Of a stretch of 53,842 bases of DNA, positions 20,001-31,749 are shown in pieces. The first letter of the stretch is position 1; each line of letters begins with the position of its first letter. Origin of the DNA: Phaeoceros laevis (Eukaryota; Anthocerotophyta; Anthocerotopsida; Notothyladales); contig JBNGIQ010006011.1 of assembly GCA_049999765.1 (NCBI GenBank), forward strand, positions 1 through 53,842, in the 5' to 3' direction. A program made the translations under genes and the position numbers. The notes below the pieces were generated by a model. That model had not been told where the DNA came from. It did not search any database and saw nothing but the letters and a program-made list of their open reading frames with translations.

Positions 20001-21113
20001 CATGCCGAGTTTTGCTGGGGCTGGTCATGGTGGAAGTATGTCCTTTCAGAGCAGTCAAGCTGTACCCAATAGTGTGCTGGGCAATGTAGATGCAGTTGAT
20101 GTCGTGAGTTCTTCGCAACAGGTTGATGGCGGTGAAGGGAGAAGTTCGGAATTTTCGCCTAGTACGTCTTCAGCAGACGCCGCCATTTGTCCTGCAACTC
20201 TAAGGGAGAATGGCACGACCCATTCTTTCTGTGTTGCAAGAACGCGGACGTTGATAGAGCAGGTGTCAGCTGCTGAGAATCTATCCCATGAAGCATTTTG
20301 GCCCAAGGAGAGGGGCACACTAGGAGCAACAGGAGTTAGTGCTCTGATGCAAGGAAGCACAACTTATGTGAGAGTGAACATACAAGCTCCTAGAAAAGGA
20401 TCTATTGAAGAAGGAGCCGTAGTGTTTTTACCATCCGCAAGTGACACTGATGCTTGGTTCAACACGTATGTTGATTGCCTTCTCCATCTCGCCCTTCTTG
20501 CAGCAGAGTCACATGTGACTCACTTTCGGCACTTTGAGAGATGCTTTTGTCATTTTAACTCTTATTGCTGCGCAGATGCGACAGGTGGCAAGGACACTAT
20601 GTGGTAGATGATGAATGTAACAAAAGGCAGGGTCAAGGAAAGAAGAGGAAAAAGAGGGAGATGAAGGCGGACGGGAACAGGGAAAGCAAGAAAAGAAAGG
20701 TGGAACATAAGACAGCAGAGACGCCTTGTAATTTAGTTGTGGACTCTGTAACTACAGCATCGGCTGCTCCAGAAGTCATGGACCTTGCTGCAGAATCCAG
20801 AGAACGTGTTGGATTTGTGACCTCTGCTGGAGTTCGTGGAAGGTGTGTAAGAGGTTCTTGTACTGCTAGGCTTCTTGCTCTCCAGAATCCATCAATCCAT
20901 CCTTGTTTGCTTGCTCACACGACTAGTCTGTGGTGTTCCTTGCACAGCTTTCCTGAGATGGCAGTAGCCTTCTGCGAGCTGGTGAAGTTGGGTACATGGA
21001 GAGCAGCTCAGTTGGCGGATAGCCGCTGGAAAGATACCACGGACATATTCTTACTTGTCCGGAACCCGCTCTCCACAGTTTACAGGCCTGCCATGGCGAC
21101 CATAGTTTTGTAA
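17021..21113 (+). CDS. POP1: RNase P/MRP protein subunit POP1
   Basis: POP1 is the large protein of RNase P and RNase MRP, which trim tRNA 5' ends and process rRNA in the nucleus and nucleolus. Ten exons join in frame: 17021-17511, 17591-17687, 17764-17877, 18007-18228, 18314-18420, 18504-19226, 19374-19482, 19648-20465, 20576-20842 and 20948-21113 (1037 aa). The N-terminal POP1 domain shows RRRTNSHNRRK and THVWHAKRFKMKKMWG. Next come LHDASYYTPIELEGP, IAPVTYMW and HLWIWIHAAG. The POPLD region gives FWVPLVFAGGHVIGMRELRW, and YNKKRPPVNR follows. The C-terminus (GFVTSAGVRGSFP... VRNPLSTVYRPAMATIVL) matches plant POP1 ends. A long low-complexity insert and a Lys/Arg stretch (KKRKKREMK) precede it. 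A second Met at 17039 is an alternative start. Confidence 0.93.
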
Positions 21114-24007
21114 AAGGGGTACATTGTGTGGTTGTCACCAATGACTGACCATGAGTTCAACCAATCGTACGCTACTGGAGTTAATCGAAACCCCACTCGA
21201 GTTAACCGGAACCCAACTCTCGTGTAGGCAGGTGGACAGGAGGACAAAGTCTGACGTGTGCTGAAGGCTGATGGAAAGTTAGATAAAATCTGACTTCATC
21301 CTTTGTCGTCTTCTGATGCAGTCTAACCCGGGATGAATTCCGTACACCGTCCAATGGCAGGAACACGAACCTCCGCTCTGTTTTAGGCTGATATTTCGGC
21401 CACCGCTCAGCGGAGGCACGAAGACGAAAATGAAAGTACAATTGTAACATCCTAAAATTTAGGCTACCGCTTCGGCGACAGCCGATGCGCACGACGAGGA
21501 AGGTAACATCCTAAATGCGTCACAATTGGAAATGGAGTGACAGGTTTGCCGACCAGGCAACTCTTTCCCGCTCAATACTGTAGCGAAGAACGTCCTTCAC
21601 CAACTTTCCTTGTGCTTGGCAGGGATGGCAATGCCAGTGGTGGAGCAGACTATGACCACAGCCGTTGTGGAATCCATGGTGCAGTCAGTGGAAACGGCGC
21701 ACCCGGTCACCGTGACCAGAATCACCAGATTGCCTTCTGCCTGCGATATCGATGGATCCTCAACAACTGTTGGCTCTCATGTCGGATCTCGCAAGCATCA
21801 TCTCATGAAACAAATTGAAAGTGCTTGATGCATGTTAGGATATATATAGAGGAGGAAATGGAGATGCAGCAGGCAACTACCTGTGGGAGGCAATGAGGAT
21901 ATGGTGTAGTTTGAGGTGGAAAGCTGGCTGCCTCGGGATTCTGGGTTTGGAACAGCACAAGACCAAGTGGATATGTAGATTCCTCTCTCATCTGGAGCTA
22001 CTGTCCAACCCTAGCGAGGCGTCTGCCGGCATCCTGGCGTGAAAATCAAGCCAAGTTTGTGGTTATCATGAAGACGGAAGCGCTTTCCACAAAAGCAGAC
22101 GTTTTCCACCACGAACAGTCGAGGGAGATCGCATACCTGAAGAACTTTGTATCGAGGTCAAAAAGCTGGCTACTCCGTTGACAGGCAGCAGAATTTATTA
22201 CAATACTTATGTGCGATGTAGTTGTGATGGCTCGGATGAATTACCTTGCCCTTTTCCGACAGGTTTGGAATACTGTATCTCCAAAAGGTGCAACTGGAAG
22301 TGTAGTCCAGCCACTGTAGAACTGCTTACAGGCCATCGCTACAGTATCTGGGCGCAGCATCCCAGCTATTTCTGGCAAACGGACGCATCTCTACTCTTCA
22401 CTGGCAATAGCTATCCAGCAGAGCCTTGGAACAAACTTCAACAAACTCCAACAAGGTAAGCATTTCCATTGTTCCATCTCCTTCCTAATCCCAAGCTGCT
22501 TTCCCCTTTCACACATGTCTGTGCAGCCTTACAACAACAATCCTCTCATGTGAACTCCAGGAAATGGAACCCTACAAGTAGCAAACAGCGAAGTTGACCT
22601 GAAGGCACCGAGCTAGGTGTGCATTCATCACCTCCTCAGCACAATCCGTAGCTCTAGGTGTTTTCCCAAAGAGCAGCACAAGCTGGCCACGCATCATCTG
22701 TGAGACGAACTTGCTTGTCACTGACGCTCGTGTGGTGCTTGCGATTGCTGTGTCTTTCCCAGACATATAGTGCGCTGCACTGCATTCCGCATAGAGCAGG
22801 AGCTGAATCAGCTGATGATGACAACTCCACACATGCTGTACTCTCTGTCTTTCTACCTACACCGCCCAGGCTGGCTGGCTTTTCACAGAAAGTCGTCACA
22901 TGCGAAGCATGTCCGCCGCAGCAGGATGCAACCTAACTACACTCCACTGTAGTGCTCACAAGAGAAAGCGGATGGGAGCCATCAGTCAAGTGGGAGCAGT
23001 CCCAGATGAGACAAAAGGTAGGAAAGAAGGTTGTCTCAAGTGTGTGGGCGAAAGCGGAAGGTGACTCAGGTATATCTAGCGTGGGCAACTAGCCAATTGC
23101 TTCCGCTCCTTAGAACTAGCCTGGAATTGGACTGGCCGCCTCACTTGGCCACCTTATTCGCTGCCATTGAGAGGTGAATCGGAAGCATCACGTGTATGGG
23201 CTGGCCTTCTCTCTTGGTGGGTGCCGTGGAGGCCTACCGGTGGATGCCGTACCCGACAATCTCCTAGAGCTGTCAATTGAACCTGTACCTGGACTACGAC
23301 CTTGCAAGAGGTAGTGCACTGTGCAAAATAGGCAGCGGGTTGCACAGTGTCCGGGACAGGTGGCTCGACGGGAACAGCTATCCAGCAGGGAACCGTCTGC
23401 ACTAGTACTGGAACAGGTATCGGGCCATGTCCACCTCGGCGCGGTGTGGGCTCGTGTCACCACATGGATGGTCGGCTGGCTCACGTCGGTCCCCGACGGT
23501 TTGTTCTCTTTCTCTCTCCAGTCCAGGTGGCGGGACATACCGTCAGCTAGATAAGCAGGCAAGCAAGGCTGGTGGAGTGTTCCGCAGGGGCGAGAGGTGC
23601 TTCTCCCTCTCGCCTCATCAGCCGTCCTAGAGTAGTCTGCCTCCTCGGATCCATTTCCGGCCCAGTTTATTCCGCACCGCGCCAACTGACGGTGCCTTCC
23701 ACTGCAGCCGCTTTCCGCCCCGCCCGCCTCCTGCGCAGCCTACAATATTCACAGGATTCAAAACTGGATTCAGTCTGACCGGCTGTTGCACAACTTCGCT
23801 GCTATGTCAGTGCCACGATTGCGCTGCCAATGTATAGATGAGCGCCTCACTGCCAGCTCCAGGCAGGCCTGGCTGCTCTGCTCATCCAGCACCAGCACCA
23901 GCAGTAGCAGCAGTTGAAAGGAGTTGTTGCTGTCGTCTGGTCTGGCCCCAGCGGCGGAAGAGGGCATTCCCCCGCACCCAGCTGCTGCATTCCGTGGCAA
24001 TTCATGC
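21114..24007. other. 2.9-kb intergenic interval, no gene recognised
   Basis: Several open frames of 60-165 codons occur, but none shows a recognisable domain, consistent splice sites or start context. The right part (about 23.3-24.0 kb) directly precedes the ClC gene and probably contains its promoter and 5' UTR. A short string TAACATCCTAAA recurs near 21447 and 21505. Confidence 0.5.
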
Positions 24008-24622
24008 ATGGATCAAGCGGCGGACACCCACATTCAACAGCCGCTGCTGGCGGCTGACAGTACTGGTGGCAAGTCCGAGGCGGAGCACATTCCAGACCCC
24101 GACGAGGTCGACCCGCTGACGGTGGAGAGCTTGGATTACGACCCTGTGCACAACACAATCTTCGCCCACTCCAAGCGGCAGACGCTGAAACGGCACCTGT
24201 TTGGGTACTCTTTTTTCTGCTCTCTTCTGCTGTGCGCCCAGCGCAGAATTCGGGAGATTTCCGGCAGGCGGGGTGCGCGCTGGGTATTTACAGACCTGGG
24301 TTGGTCTGCGCCAGGTACACCGGCCTCACGTTTGAGAAATGGACCATCACCATCGTCGTCGGCCTCTTGGTTGGTAAGGCGTCCTAGCTACCCTGCTGGG
24401 GGGCAGCACCCCTGGAGCTGGTATCTTGCGGTAGCAGCGCTTTGTTGCTGAAGATTCATCAGCACTGCTTGCTTGGTGTTGCCCAGGATTCTTGGCTTAC
24501 ATCGTTTCAACCTGTCAGGAAATGATCATGCACAGCAAGGTGAGTGAGTAGGATGGATGCTTGCCTTGCTTTTTTTGGCATCCAACTGTGCACCAGCCAT
24601 TCAGTTTTAACCGGGATCGCGC

Positions 24623-24663
<41 letters not shown>

Positions 24664-27600
24664 CCGCAGAAGCACCTTGCTCAGGAATTTATCGTCAACA
24701 GCGGCGGTTTCTGGAGCGCCTTCCTTGTCTTCTCAGTTTTCGGCATTGTGCTTGTCATCGTTGCGAGCTGCGTGGTGCTGTATTGGGCCCCTGCAGCTGC
24801 TGGTGGTGGGGTGAGGATTCAGCCTTACGCCCAGTATATTGAACGAATTGCTGATGCAAAAGGGAGCAGCATAGCTGAGACCAGACTCCTTTTGTTGCTT
24901 CCTTTGCAGGTTACCCTTGTCATGGCTTATTTAAACGGGAACGATATACCCAATTTCTTTAAATTCGAGACTTTGATCGCAAAGGTACGGCCTCCCAGAT
25001 TCGTCTCGCTTGTCGCAGGATCGATTTGATGTGCTCGCGTCTAGCCCATGTTTTTCCGAAGGGAGGCACTTAGCTTACCAGCTTTTCCGGCTTTACGCTG
25101 GCGCAGATCATTGGAACAATTTGCACTATTTCGTCTGGCCTGCCTGTGAGTAGCCCGTATACCTGTCGTGCTTTCTACAGGCTTCCATATGGTGTGATCC
25201 ACACACATTGGAAGTGACGTGACTCAAAGGCTAAACCAATTCCTCTTGCTTTCCTTCTGTCAGCTGGGGCAGGAAGGTCCGATGGTTCACATTGGGGGAG
25301 CTGTTGCCTCCACTCTCACATGGATGCATTGCCAATTTTTTTCGTGTGAAAGCAAGGTGAGGCTCCACAACTACTGAGACATGTAGGAGAACTGAGGGGA
25401 TGTTTTGGTAACCTTGATAGTTCATTATAAGGTTGACCAGAACCATGGGTCTTCAGTAGCATAGAAAACTTACCGATGTCGTAGAAACAGTGCTTCTGAT
25501 TCTCTCGTAAGGTGCGGTGAATAGGGTTTTCACAATGACAAGGATCGTCGAGAGTTCATTTCGGCGGGCACAGCTGCTGGGTAATCTCGTTTTCCACATA
25601 TAAGAGTTGTGTTCCACTATATGCAATCATCCTTTGGACGTGACCTTGCTGTACCGCACAGTGGTAGCTCATAACTTCGTAGTTTGGTGAAGGCAGGCTG
25701 GCGGCAGCTTTTGGTGCTCCTGTTGGTGGTGTGCTCTTTTCACTGGAAGAAGCATCTAGCTTTTGGTCAAGAAAGGTAGACCTATTCTCCATGCAGCTCG
25801 TTGTACGATTGTTATGTGTCCACTATGTTTGTGACGTGCCTGTCTGATTCAGTAATGTCTCTGGTGAGTATGGGTAGGTTATGTGGCGATCTTTGGTATG
25901 TACGTCGATGGCAACTCTTGTGATCGCCTGGCTACATGACAGGTTTTCACTTGCTTCCTTTCTCATCAGCTCCCTAAGCTGCTTTCGCTGAACTGGAATC
26001 AATGCTGTACTTTGGGATCGCCAACTGAATGCTTTTCAGGTGATGCTTTTGCAGGGGTTTCTCATTTGCTCTCCCAAGCAACCTCTCCTTCCGGCTTCAG
26101 GTGTGGTATGCAGTGTTACTGACTTGATGTATTGTCGTCCTTTACTCCCAATGTACGTTTGTGCTGGCTCCTGTCACTATCACGTCACAAGTCACCAGCC
26201 ACTGAGCAGCTCATTAATCATCTGAATGTGGGCGATCATGTCTGGCAGCCAGAATTCAATGTTCAGGATTTACCACTGGTTACTCTGACGAGTTTAGGAG
26301 CTGGGATAATGGGTGCTCTTCTGAACATCAGTCATTCTTGGCTTCTTCGTTGGAGACCAGCGGCAGACAATAAGCTCAAGAGGTAAAGATGGAAAACAGG
26401 GCTATGAAGCAGCTATCCGGGATAGCTCCGTGTTCTTCCTTTTTCGTTTCTCAAAATGGGAATCAGCTAAGTAAATAAAGTCGTTGTTTGTGCAAATTTA
26501 GTTGCTGACAGATCTTATTCGTGTATCTTTTGTTATGAAGGCTGGCAGAGGCATGTGTTGTTACCCTTATTTGTATTGCAGCGATGTGCTTGCTGGCTCA
26601 CTTTTTTGGGCGCTGTCTCCCGGTGCAGGAGGAGTAAGCTTTCAGTGTAGCAAACCTCGCTTGTCGATTGAAATTCTCAACAGTGGTCCGAACTTCTAAC
26701 TGTTCTGTGTTTCCTGTTTGGTTCAAAATCGTGGCCGTCTGCAGCCAAGAGCAATCGCAATCGCGTTCAGATAGTTACTGGTTCCAATATACATGTAAAG
26801 GCAACCACCTTGAGGCTGATACCGCCGTGTACAATGACCTGGCAACCATGTACTTTTCCCTACCTCATGAGGTGAAGAAGACCCTCTGCTGAGAGAAGAA
26901 GTGGTTTCTTATTCAATTTGTAAAATTAGTTGATCTGCTCAAGTTCCAGTCTGCTCCGATAGGATGCAAGATGTGCCTTCTGCATACGTAGTTGCTTGTC
27001 TGGTTTCGCAGACGATACAGAAGCTTCTGGAGATAGCAGGGGATGCTCAAATAACTTTCACAATTAGAAGTTTGGGGATAAATGCAATCTCATTCTCGAT
27101 CATGTTTTTCCTGTCCTACGGTATTGCCACCCCGGGAGGGATATTTATGCCTTCGCTTATGGTAGGTTTTGAGTTGGAATGTCATAATTCGGAAGAGTGT
27201 GATCTCTGAGGTGCAGCATTCTGATCCATCTCTTGCATTAGGTTGGTGCATCATTTGGAGCCTTGGTGGGACAGATATACGAATCCTTGTTCCCTAGGTT
27301 TGTAAACTTTCAACTGCTCTTCTCTTCTTGTAAGGTTTGCTGGAGCGATTTGTGACGATTTGTGTACATATGCAGTGCCAACGTCAGACCAGGTCTACAT
27401 GCCCTTGTTGGTGCCTCTGCCATGCTTGCTGGAGTGTTTCGGACATCCATCTCTTTGGTAATGTTGAGTTGCGAGAGAGAATCATGTAGGTTGGTTCAGA
27501 GTTCATGTTACAAAGGACTTGCATCTCCTTTGACACATCTCATCCTGATTATAGGTAGTGATCATTGTGGAAGGAACTGGTGGTATTGAATTTATTCTTC

Positions 27601-28950
27601 CAGTGATTTTGTCAATCGTGGTGTCTAATTATATAGCCCACTTTATCCATCCATCCGGTGCATACGAGGCAGATTTGGAACAGCTCGGTAAGCATAACAG
27701 GTTTCTTTTAGGTTTTTGCCGAGCAGTAGGCCCTGCAGTCTCCTTACGGAAAAATAGCGTGCAACTGACGAGGGGTGGAATTGAAATGTCTATGTAGGGG
27801 ATGTGTATTTCCTACATAGTGAGCCATCGCAGGAGTTGATCCGTTACACAGCAATAGATATCATGTCAGAAGATCCTGTCACCCTTCAAGAGGTAAGTAA
27901 GTTAACTTCCTTGGGAGTTTGTTGCAATTTTCGCTCTACATGGTATAGTTCCGTGTGTGTGTTTATTGCTTGACTTCCGGGGCGAGGTTTTTCAACCCCT
28001 TCCCGTGGATAATGTTGACCAGGGAGGGATGAGGGGTGGTTTTTAACAAACAAGTTGTCACCTACTAATTTGGCAATTGTGTAGGTTACACTTGTATCAG
28101 ACCTTAATGAAATTCTACGCACTTGCCGCCACAACGGATTCCCAGTTCTGCGGGAAGGTGAATTTGGGGGACAACTTGCTGGGTTGATCTTAAGGCACCA
28201 GCTTCTGGTGTTGATCGAAGAGCGTGCCTTCATTGAAGTGGACCTGCAATCCAGGACAATACCTGAAGAGAAGGACGTGAGTGAGGACGATTTGTATCTA
28301 GATAATGCTATGAGAGTATATCACCATCGGCACTATGCACATCGTAGAGATCTGTCTTCACGACCAGAAGCAGTGGAGCAACTGTTGAAGGCACCAGTTC
28401 CTATCGGGCCTCCAACTCCTGCAGCCAGTACGACAGCCGAGAGCAAGGCCACCAAACCGGAGCCCCCAAAGAAAGCATGGGCAGTGGATCTTAGACCATT
28501 CATGAACAGGGCTCCATTAACTGTATGTCCTCAGTCCTGGAGATGGAGCAGCAGCTGCACCAGATGACACCAATTCTGACAACCCCTGGTTCCTTGTGCA
28601 GGTGCGAGCCGAGTGTTCAGCTCATCGGATATTTATCATATTCAGGACATTGGGGCTTCGACATCTCTGTGTGACAGATTCATATGACAGGTGGGTGTCC
28701 TTATCACTAATCACGGTGCACACTTTCTACCTAAGATGCAGCAAAGATTTATCTACCAGGGAGCAATGGTGGTTCTTTTTATTTTTGCAGGGTCATTGGG
28801 ATGCTCACCAGGAAGGATTTGGCTCAAGCCCGTAAAACTGCCGCTGCCCGGTCTGGAAGGACCATGAGAGGTGCAAGGCCACTTGCAAGAAGTGACACTC
28901 TGACAAGGAAGGATCTCACAGGACAAGAGGCTCTGTACAACTTACCTTGA
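24008..28950 (+). CDS. ClC-family chloride channel/proton exchanger (ClC-6/7-like)
   Basis: An endomembrane anion/proton transporter. Twenty-one exons keep one frame for 819 aa: 24008-24204, 24315-24373, 24487-24539, 24670-24810, 24910-24984, 25107-25145, 25264-25356, 25525-25580, 25697-25775, 26040-26100, 26199-26382, 26541-26633, 26745-26871, 27012-27161, 27242-27297, 27376-27457, 27555-27687, 27798-27892, 28085-28522, 28602-28690 and 28791-28950. The N-terminus has LLAADS and [10 protein letters not shown]. The gating-glutamate motif GQEGP is present, as is [14 protein letters not shown] with the proton-path Glu. YNDLAT and [14 protein letters not shown] follow. Two CBS domains end the protein ([34 protein letters not shown]). 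The usual selectivity motif GxGIP reads GGGVT. Exon 10 is poorly conserved and its borders are the least certain. Confidence 0.9.
24625..24664 (+). repeat. (CTGC)10 microsatellite in ClC intron 3
   Basis: Ten perfect CTGC units occupy the 3' end of intron 3 and stop 5 bases before the AG of the acceptor at 24668-24669. The repeat therefore forms the pyrimidine-rich tract of that splice site. Confidence 0.95.
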
Positions 28951-29609
28951 AACTGCTGTCTTTGTATTTATCTACCGATTTATTTGAGGACTATATAGGT
29001 CTTCTGAAAGCTTTAGTTAGGTAGCTTCGACTCTTCGAGGGATTTGAGAGAACATTGTAACCGATTTTTAACGCTCCAATTGGGGCGCCAATGTATATTA
29101 GTCCTTCAATCTCTAGAGATTGAACATGTAAAGAAGAGAACTCCGTGCCGCCTAGCAGCAGGCAGCACTTGCAGTTTGCTATTAATTGGTTATTGGTAGT
29201 TGTGAGCTCGTGTTTGCTATTCTTCCTGTGTTCCAACGCTAGCAGCAATGTGCTCGAAAAGCTCCACCAAAGATGAGCGGACCCCAATGCTTGGTGCCTT
29301 AGAATCCATTGAGTTTCTGCCTCCACCTTTCAGAAGAGAGATATCACGTTGCCATGAGCTTGCGAATGGGGGGTCATCGGCTGCGAGTCTCATCCAGTAT
29401 GGCTACTTGCGTGAAACAACACCTTTGACACCTTGGGATTAGGGCTGACTACTGCAACTATCACTGCGACGCCAAAGTTAAACATCGGCACTTGAAAGTG
29501 AACGAGTGAACTAGCTTCACCGGGAACGGAACTTTTAACGAATCAGAGCACCCGGTGCAATTGCAACCTGCATACCAGACCATTGCTGGAGGCGCTACAG
29601 TCGGCAGAG
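28951..29609. other. Intergenic interval between ClC and DTD2
   Basis: It holds the 3' UTR of the ClC gene and the upstream region of the deacylase gene. A 64-codon open frame at 29248-29442 has no recognisable similarity and no splice connection to either neighbour. No RNA gene was recognised. Confidence 0.5.
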
Positions 29610-31392
29610 ATGGTGTCGCTTCTGGTTGCCACCCGTGCTGATCCGGCCTCCATTGGGCCTTTCTCGGCGCTCTTGGCTCTGGGTCCTGCAATCTGGCGTT
29701 CCGTCCCCTCCGTGCAGGTATTGGGGCCTCCAGTGAGGAAGGATCACAAGGAGAGGGCCAATTGCATTGCCTTCACTCATTCATTATCAGCTCTTGATCA
29801 TGTGTTACTCTCCTTTGTAGAATTTGCCATCATATGCCGCTGGAAGAGTGAGAATGCTGCAGCTAGCAGGGCACATGTTGGCAGAGGATCATTTAGACAA
29901 ACGCTGGGAAGCAGAAACAGGGGAGCATGTAGAGGAAATCATTTTCCTGAGCAAACACACTGCAAACTCCAACCGGCCTGCGCTAACCTTGCATCCTATA
30001 GGTGAGGTGCTCATCTGAAATAGCTTTGAGAACTCGAGCCGCCTGCTGAACGGTAAGCTAATCCATATGGAGCAGGTATACCTCATTTAAAACCTGACGA
30101 GAAGCCAGTTGCTGGAGGAAGGCCTGGCTGGGCTGCCCCACCTTGTCCTCGTCTAGGCCCTTGGTTCAGACTCATGAAGGACGTAGCTGCTGAGCAACAA
30201 CTCATTCCCGAATTCGAGGTTTCATTGCTGCCTGAAGTCTTTTTTGTACGTGCTGAAGTGTTTTGTAGTTCTGTCCATGAAATGTTTAAGCTGTGGGCTT
30301 TGTAGATCACCATGGAAGCAACTCACCATGGCCCAGAAGTCAACTCTCCTGCTATGTTCGTTGAGATTGGTAATGAAATTTGAACATGTCGTAGCTCAGT
30401 GTTGCTGGCATATGGTGCGTTTGTACATCAACCATACTACAGTTTGATGACTCATCATTACTCTCTTGACCACAGGGAGTACAGAAGAGTACTGGGGAAG
30501 GCAGGATGCTGCGCAAGCAATTGCAACGGTTTGAGGGGCCCTGCTGATTCATTGTACACGTTGGCATCCTAGTGCTAGTGATATGAGTCCTGTTGCACCA
30601 CGATACCCCGCACCAACGTTTGGCATCCTCTGCTTTTCTTGCAGATCGTGTGGAAGGGCCTAGGGCTGGATGGAGGACCGGGAGTTGGTAACTGGACTGA
30701 GTATGCCATCTTCGCTCCTGCCACCTCTTCTTTCTTGAGGCTCGTGTCATGCTCAGCACTGCAACTAAGACTAACAACTGGTTCTGCATGACAGGGCTGA
30801 GAGAGGAGAGCAAGTGGTCGTTGGTATTGGAGGTGGACATTATGTGCCAAGACACATGGATGTTGTGAAGTGAGTAATATTCTTGGTCGCCATCAGTTTT
30901 CAGCAGACTAAAGAGGACAAGTAGGATGCCATAAACTTCGATAACGCTAGCATCTTGTTGTGGTTCTCAGTTACCTCCTGTCTTGCAGGAAAGAGGGTGT
31001 CTGGGTTGGTCACCTGTTATCTGGGTATTCGCTGCCCATGGAGGAAAATGGAGGTGACGTGAAACCAGGTCTACCGGACTATTCCCACATAGGTGGCACA
31101 TGGAAGGAGGCCATCAGGAAGGCAGTTGAGACAACAGAAGCTGGCTTCCCAGGGGGGAAAATTGTGGCACATGTGGATAGCAAGTAAGCTTGTGCAGTTG
31201 GGTGTTGGCAACGCTTGAAAGTGGTATGTGTTTCATTCTAAGAAGTTTTGCTCATTGCCTGCTTGTGGCTAAATGTACGCTGTGGGTAACTGCAGGAGCT
31301 TTAAGAGCTGGCAAAGAAGTGCTATTTCCTGGTTTCTCGCTCAAGAACAGATACCTCAGGTAAAGGCTCAAGATTTTGCTGCAAGAAAGTAG
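29610..31392 (+). CDS. GEK1: D-aminoacyl-tRNA deacylase (DTD2/GEKO1 type)
   Basis: This enzyme hydrolyses D-amino acids (and in plants aldehyde-modified aminoacyl groups) off tRNA. It is restricted to archaea and plants, and Arabidopsis GEK1 mutants are ethanol-hypersensitive. Nine exons give 323 aa in one frame: 29610-29717, 29821-30001, 30076-30218, 30306-30369, 30476-30528, 30645-30700, 30795-30869, 30989-31183 and 31296-31392. Signature segments are FLSKHTANSNRPALTLHPIG, GGRPGWAAPP, the metal/active-site motif EATHHGPE, EIGSTEEYWGRQDAA, GIGGGHYVPRHMD, WVGHLLSGYSLPM and the C-terminal HVDSKSFKSWQ. The start is the first in-frame ATG, directly before VSLLVATRADPASI. Length and order match plant GEK1. 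The gene converges on the RabGGT beta gene with 357 bases between stops. Confidence 0.95.
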
Positions 31393-31749
31393 GTGTTATT
31401 ACAGCACAAATCTATGGGAGTACTGCCAGCAGGGCATGCCACGAGATGAAAGTTGACCAGAACAATGTGCCAGGCAGAGAAACTTATTTATCACTTGAAG
31501 TAAATAAATTTCCTGCTTGTAAGAAAGGCAATCATTGGTTGGCTGGGGTGTACTCTACGGGAAGAACGGACTTTCGCCGTCATATGTGATCGAGCTTTAC
31601 GAAAAATCAAGCCTACGAAGGACAAGGATGGAAAGTGCCTAGGCTATATTCCGGTTAAGTCCAAGTTCTTTCCCTGGGCCCTAAAGCACGGGTGCATGGC
31701 AGGAATTGCCAATAGAGACTCAAGGTCTGTACATGACGAAGGAACAAAG

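Noticed and set aside
22178-22459. A Cys/Trp-containing open frame in the 21-24 kb interval.
   Set aside because: No domain, no good start context and no supporting splice structure. I see nothing that separates it from chance.
29248-29442. A 64-codon open frame between the ClC and DTD2 genes that could be a small gene or an upstream DTD2 exon.
   Set aside because: DTD2 already has a complete N-terminus at 29610, and this frame shows no recognisable similarity or matching splice sites.
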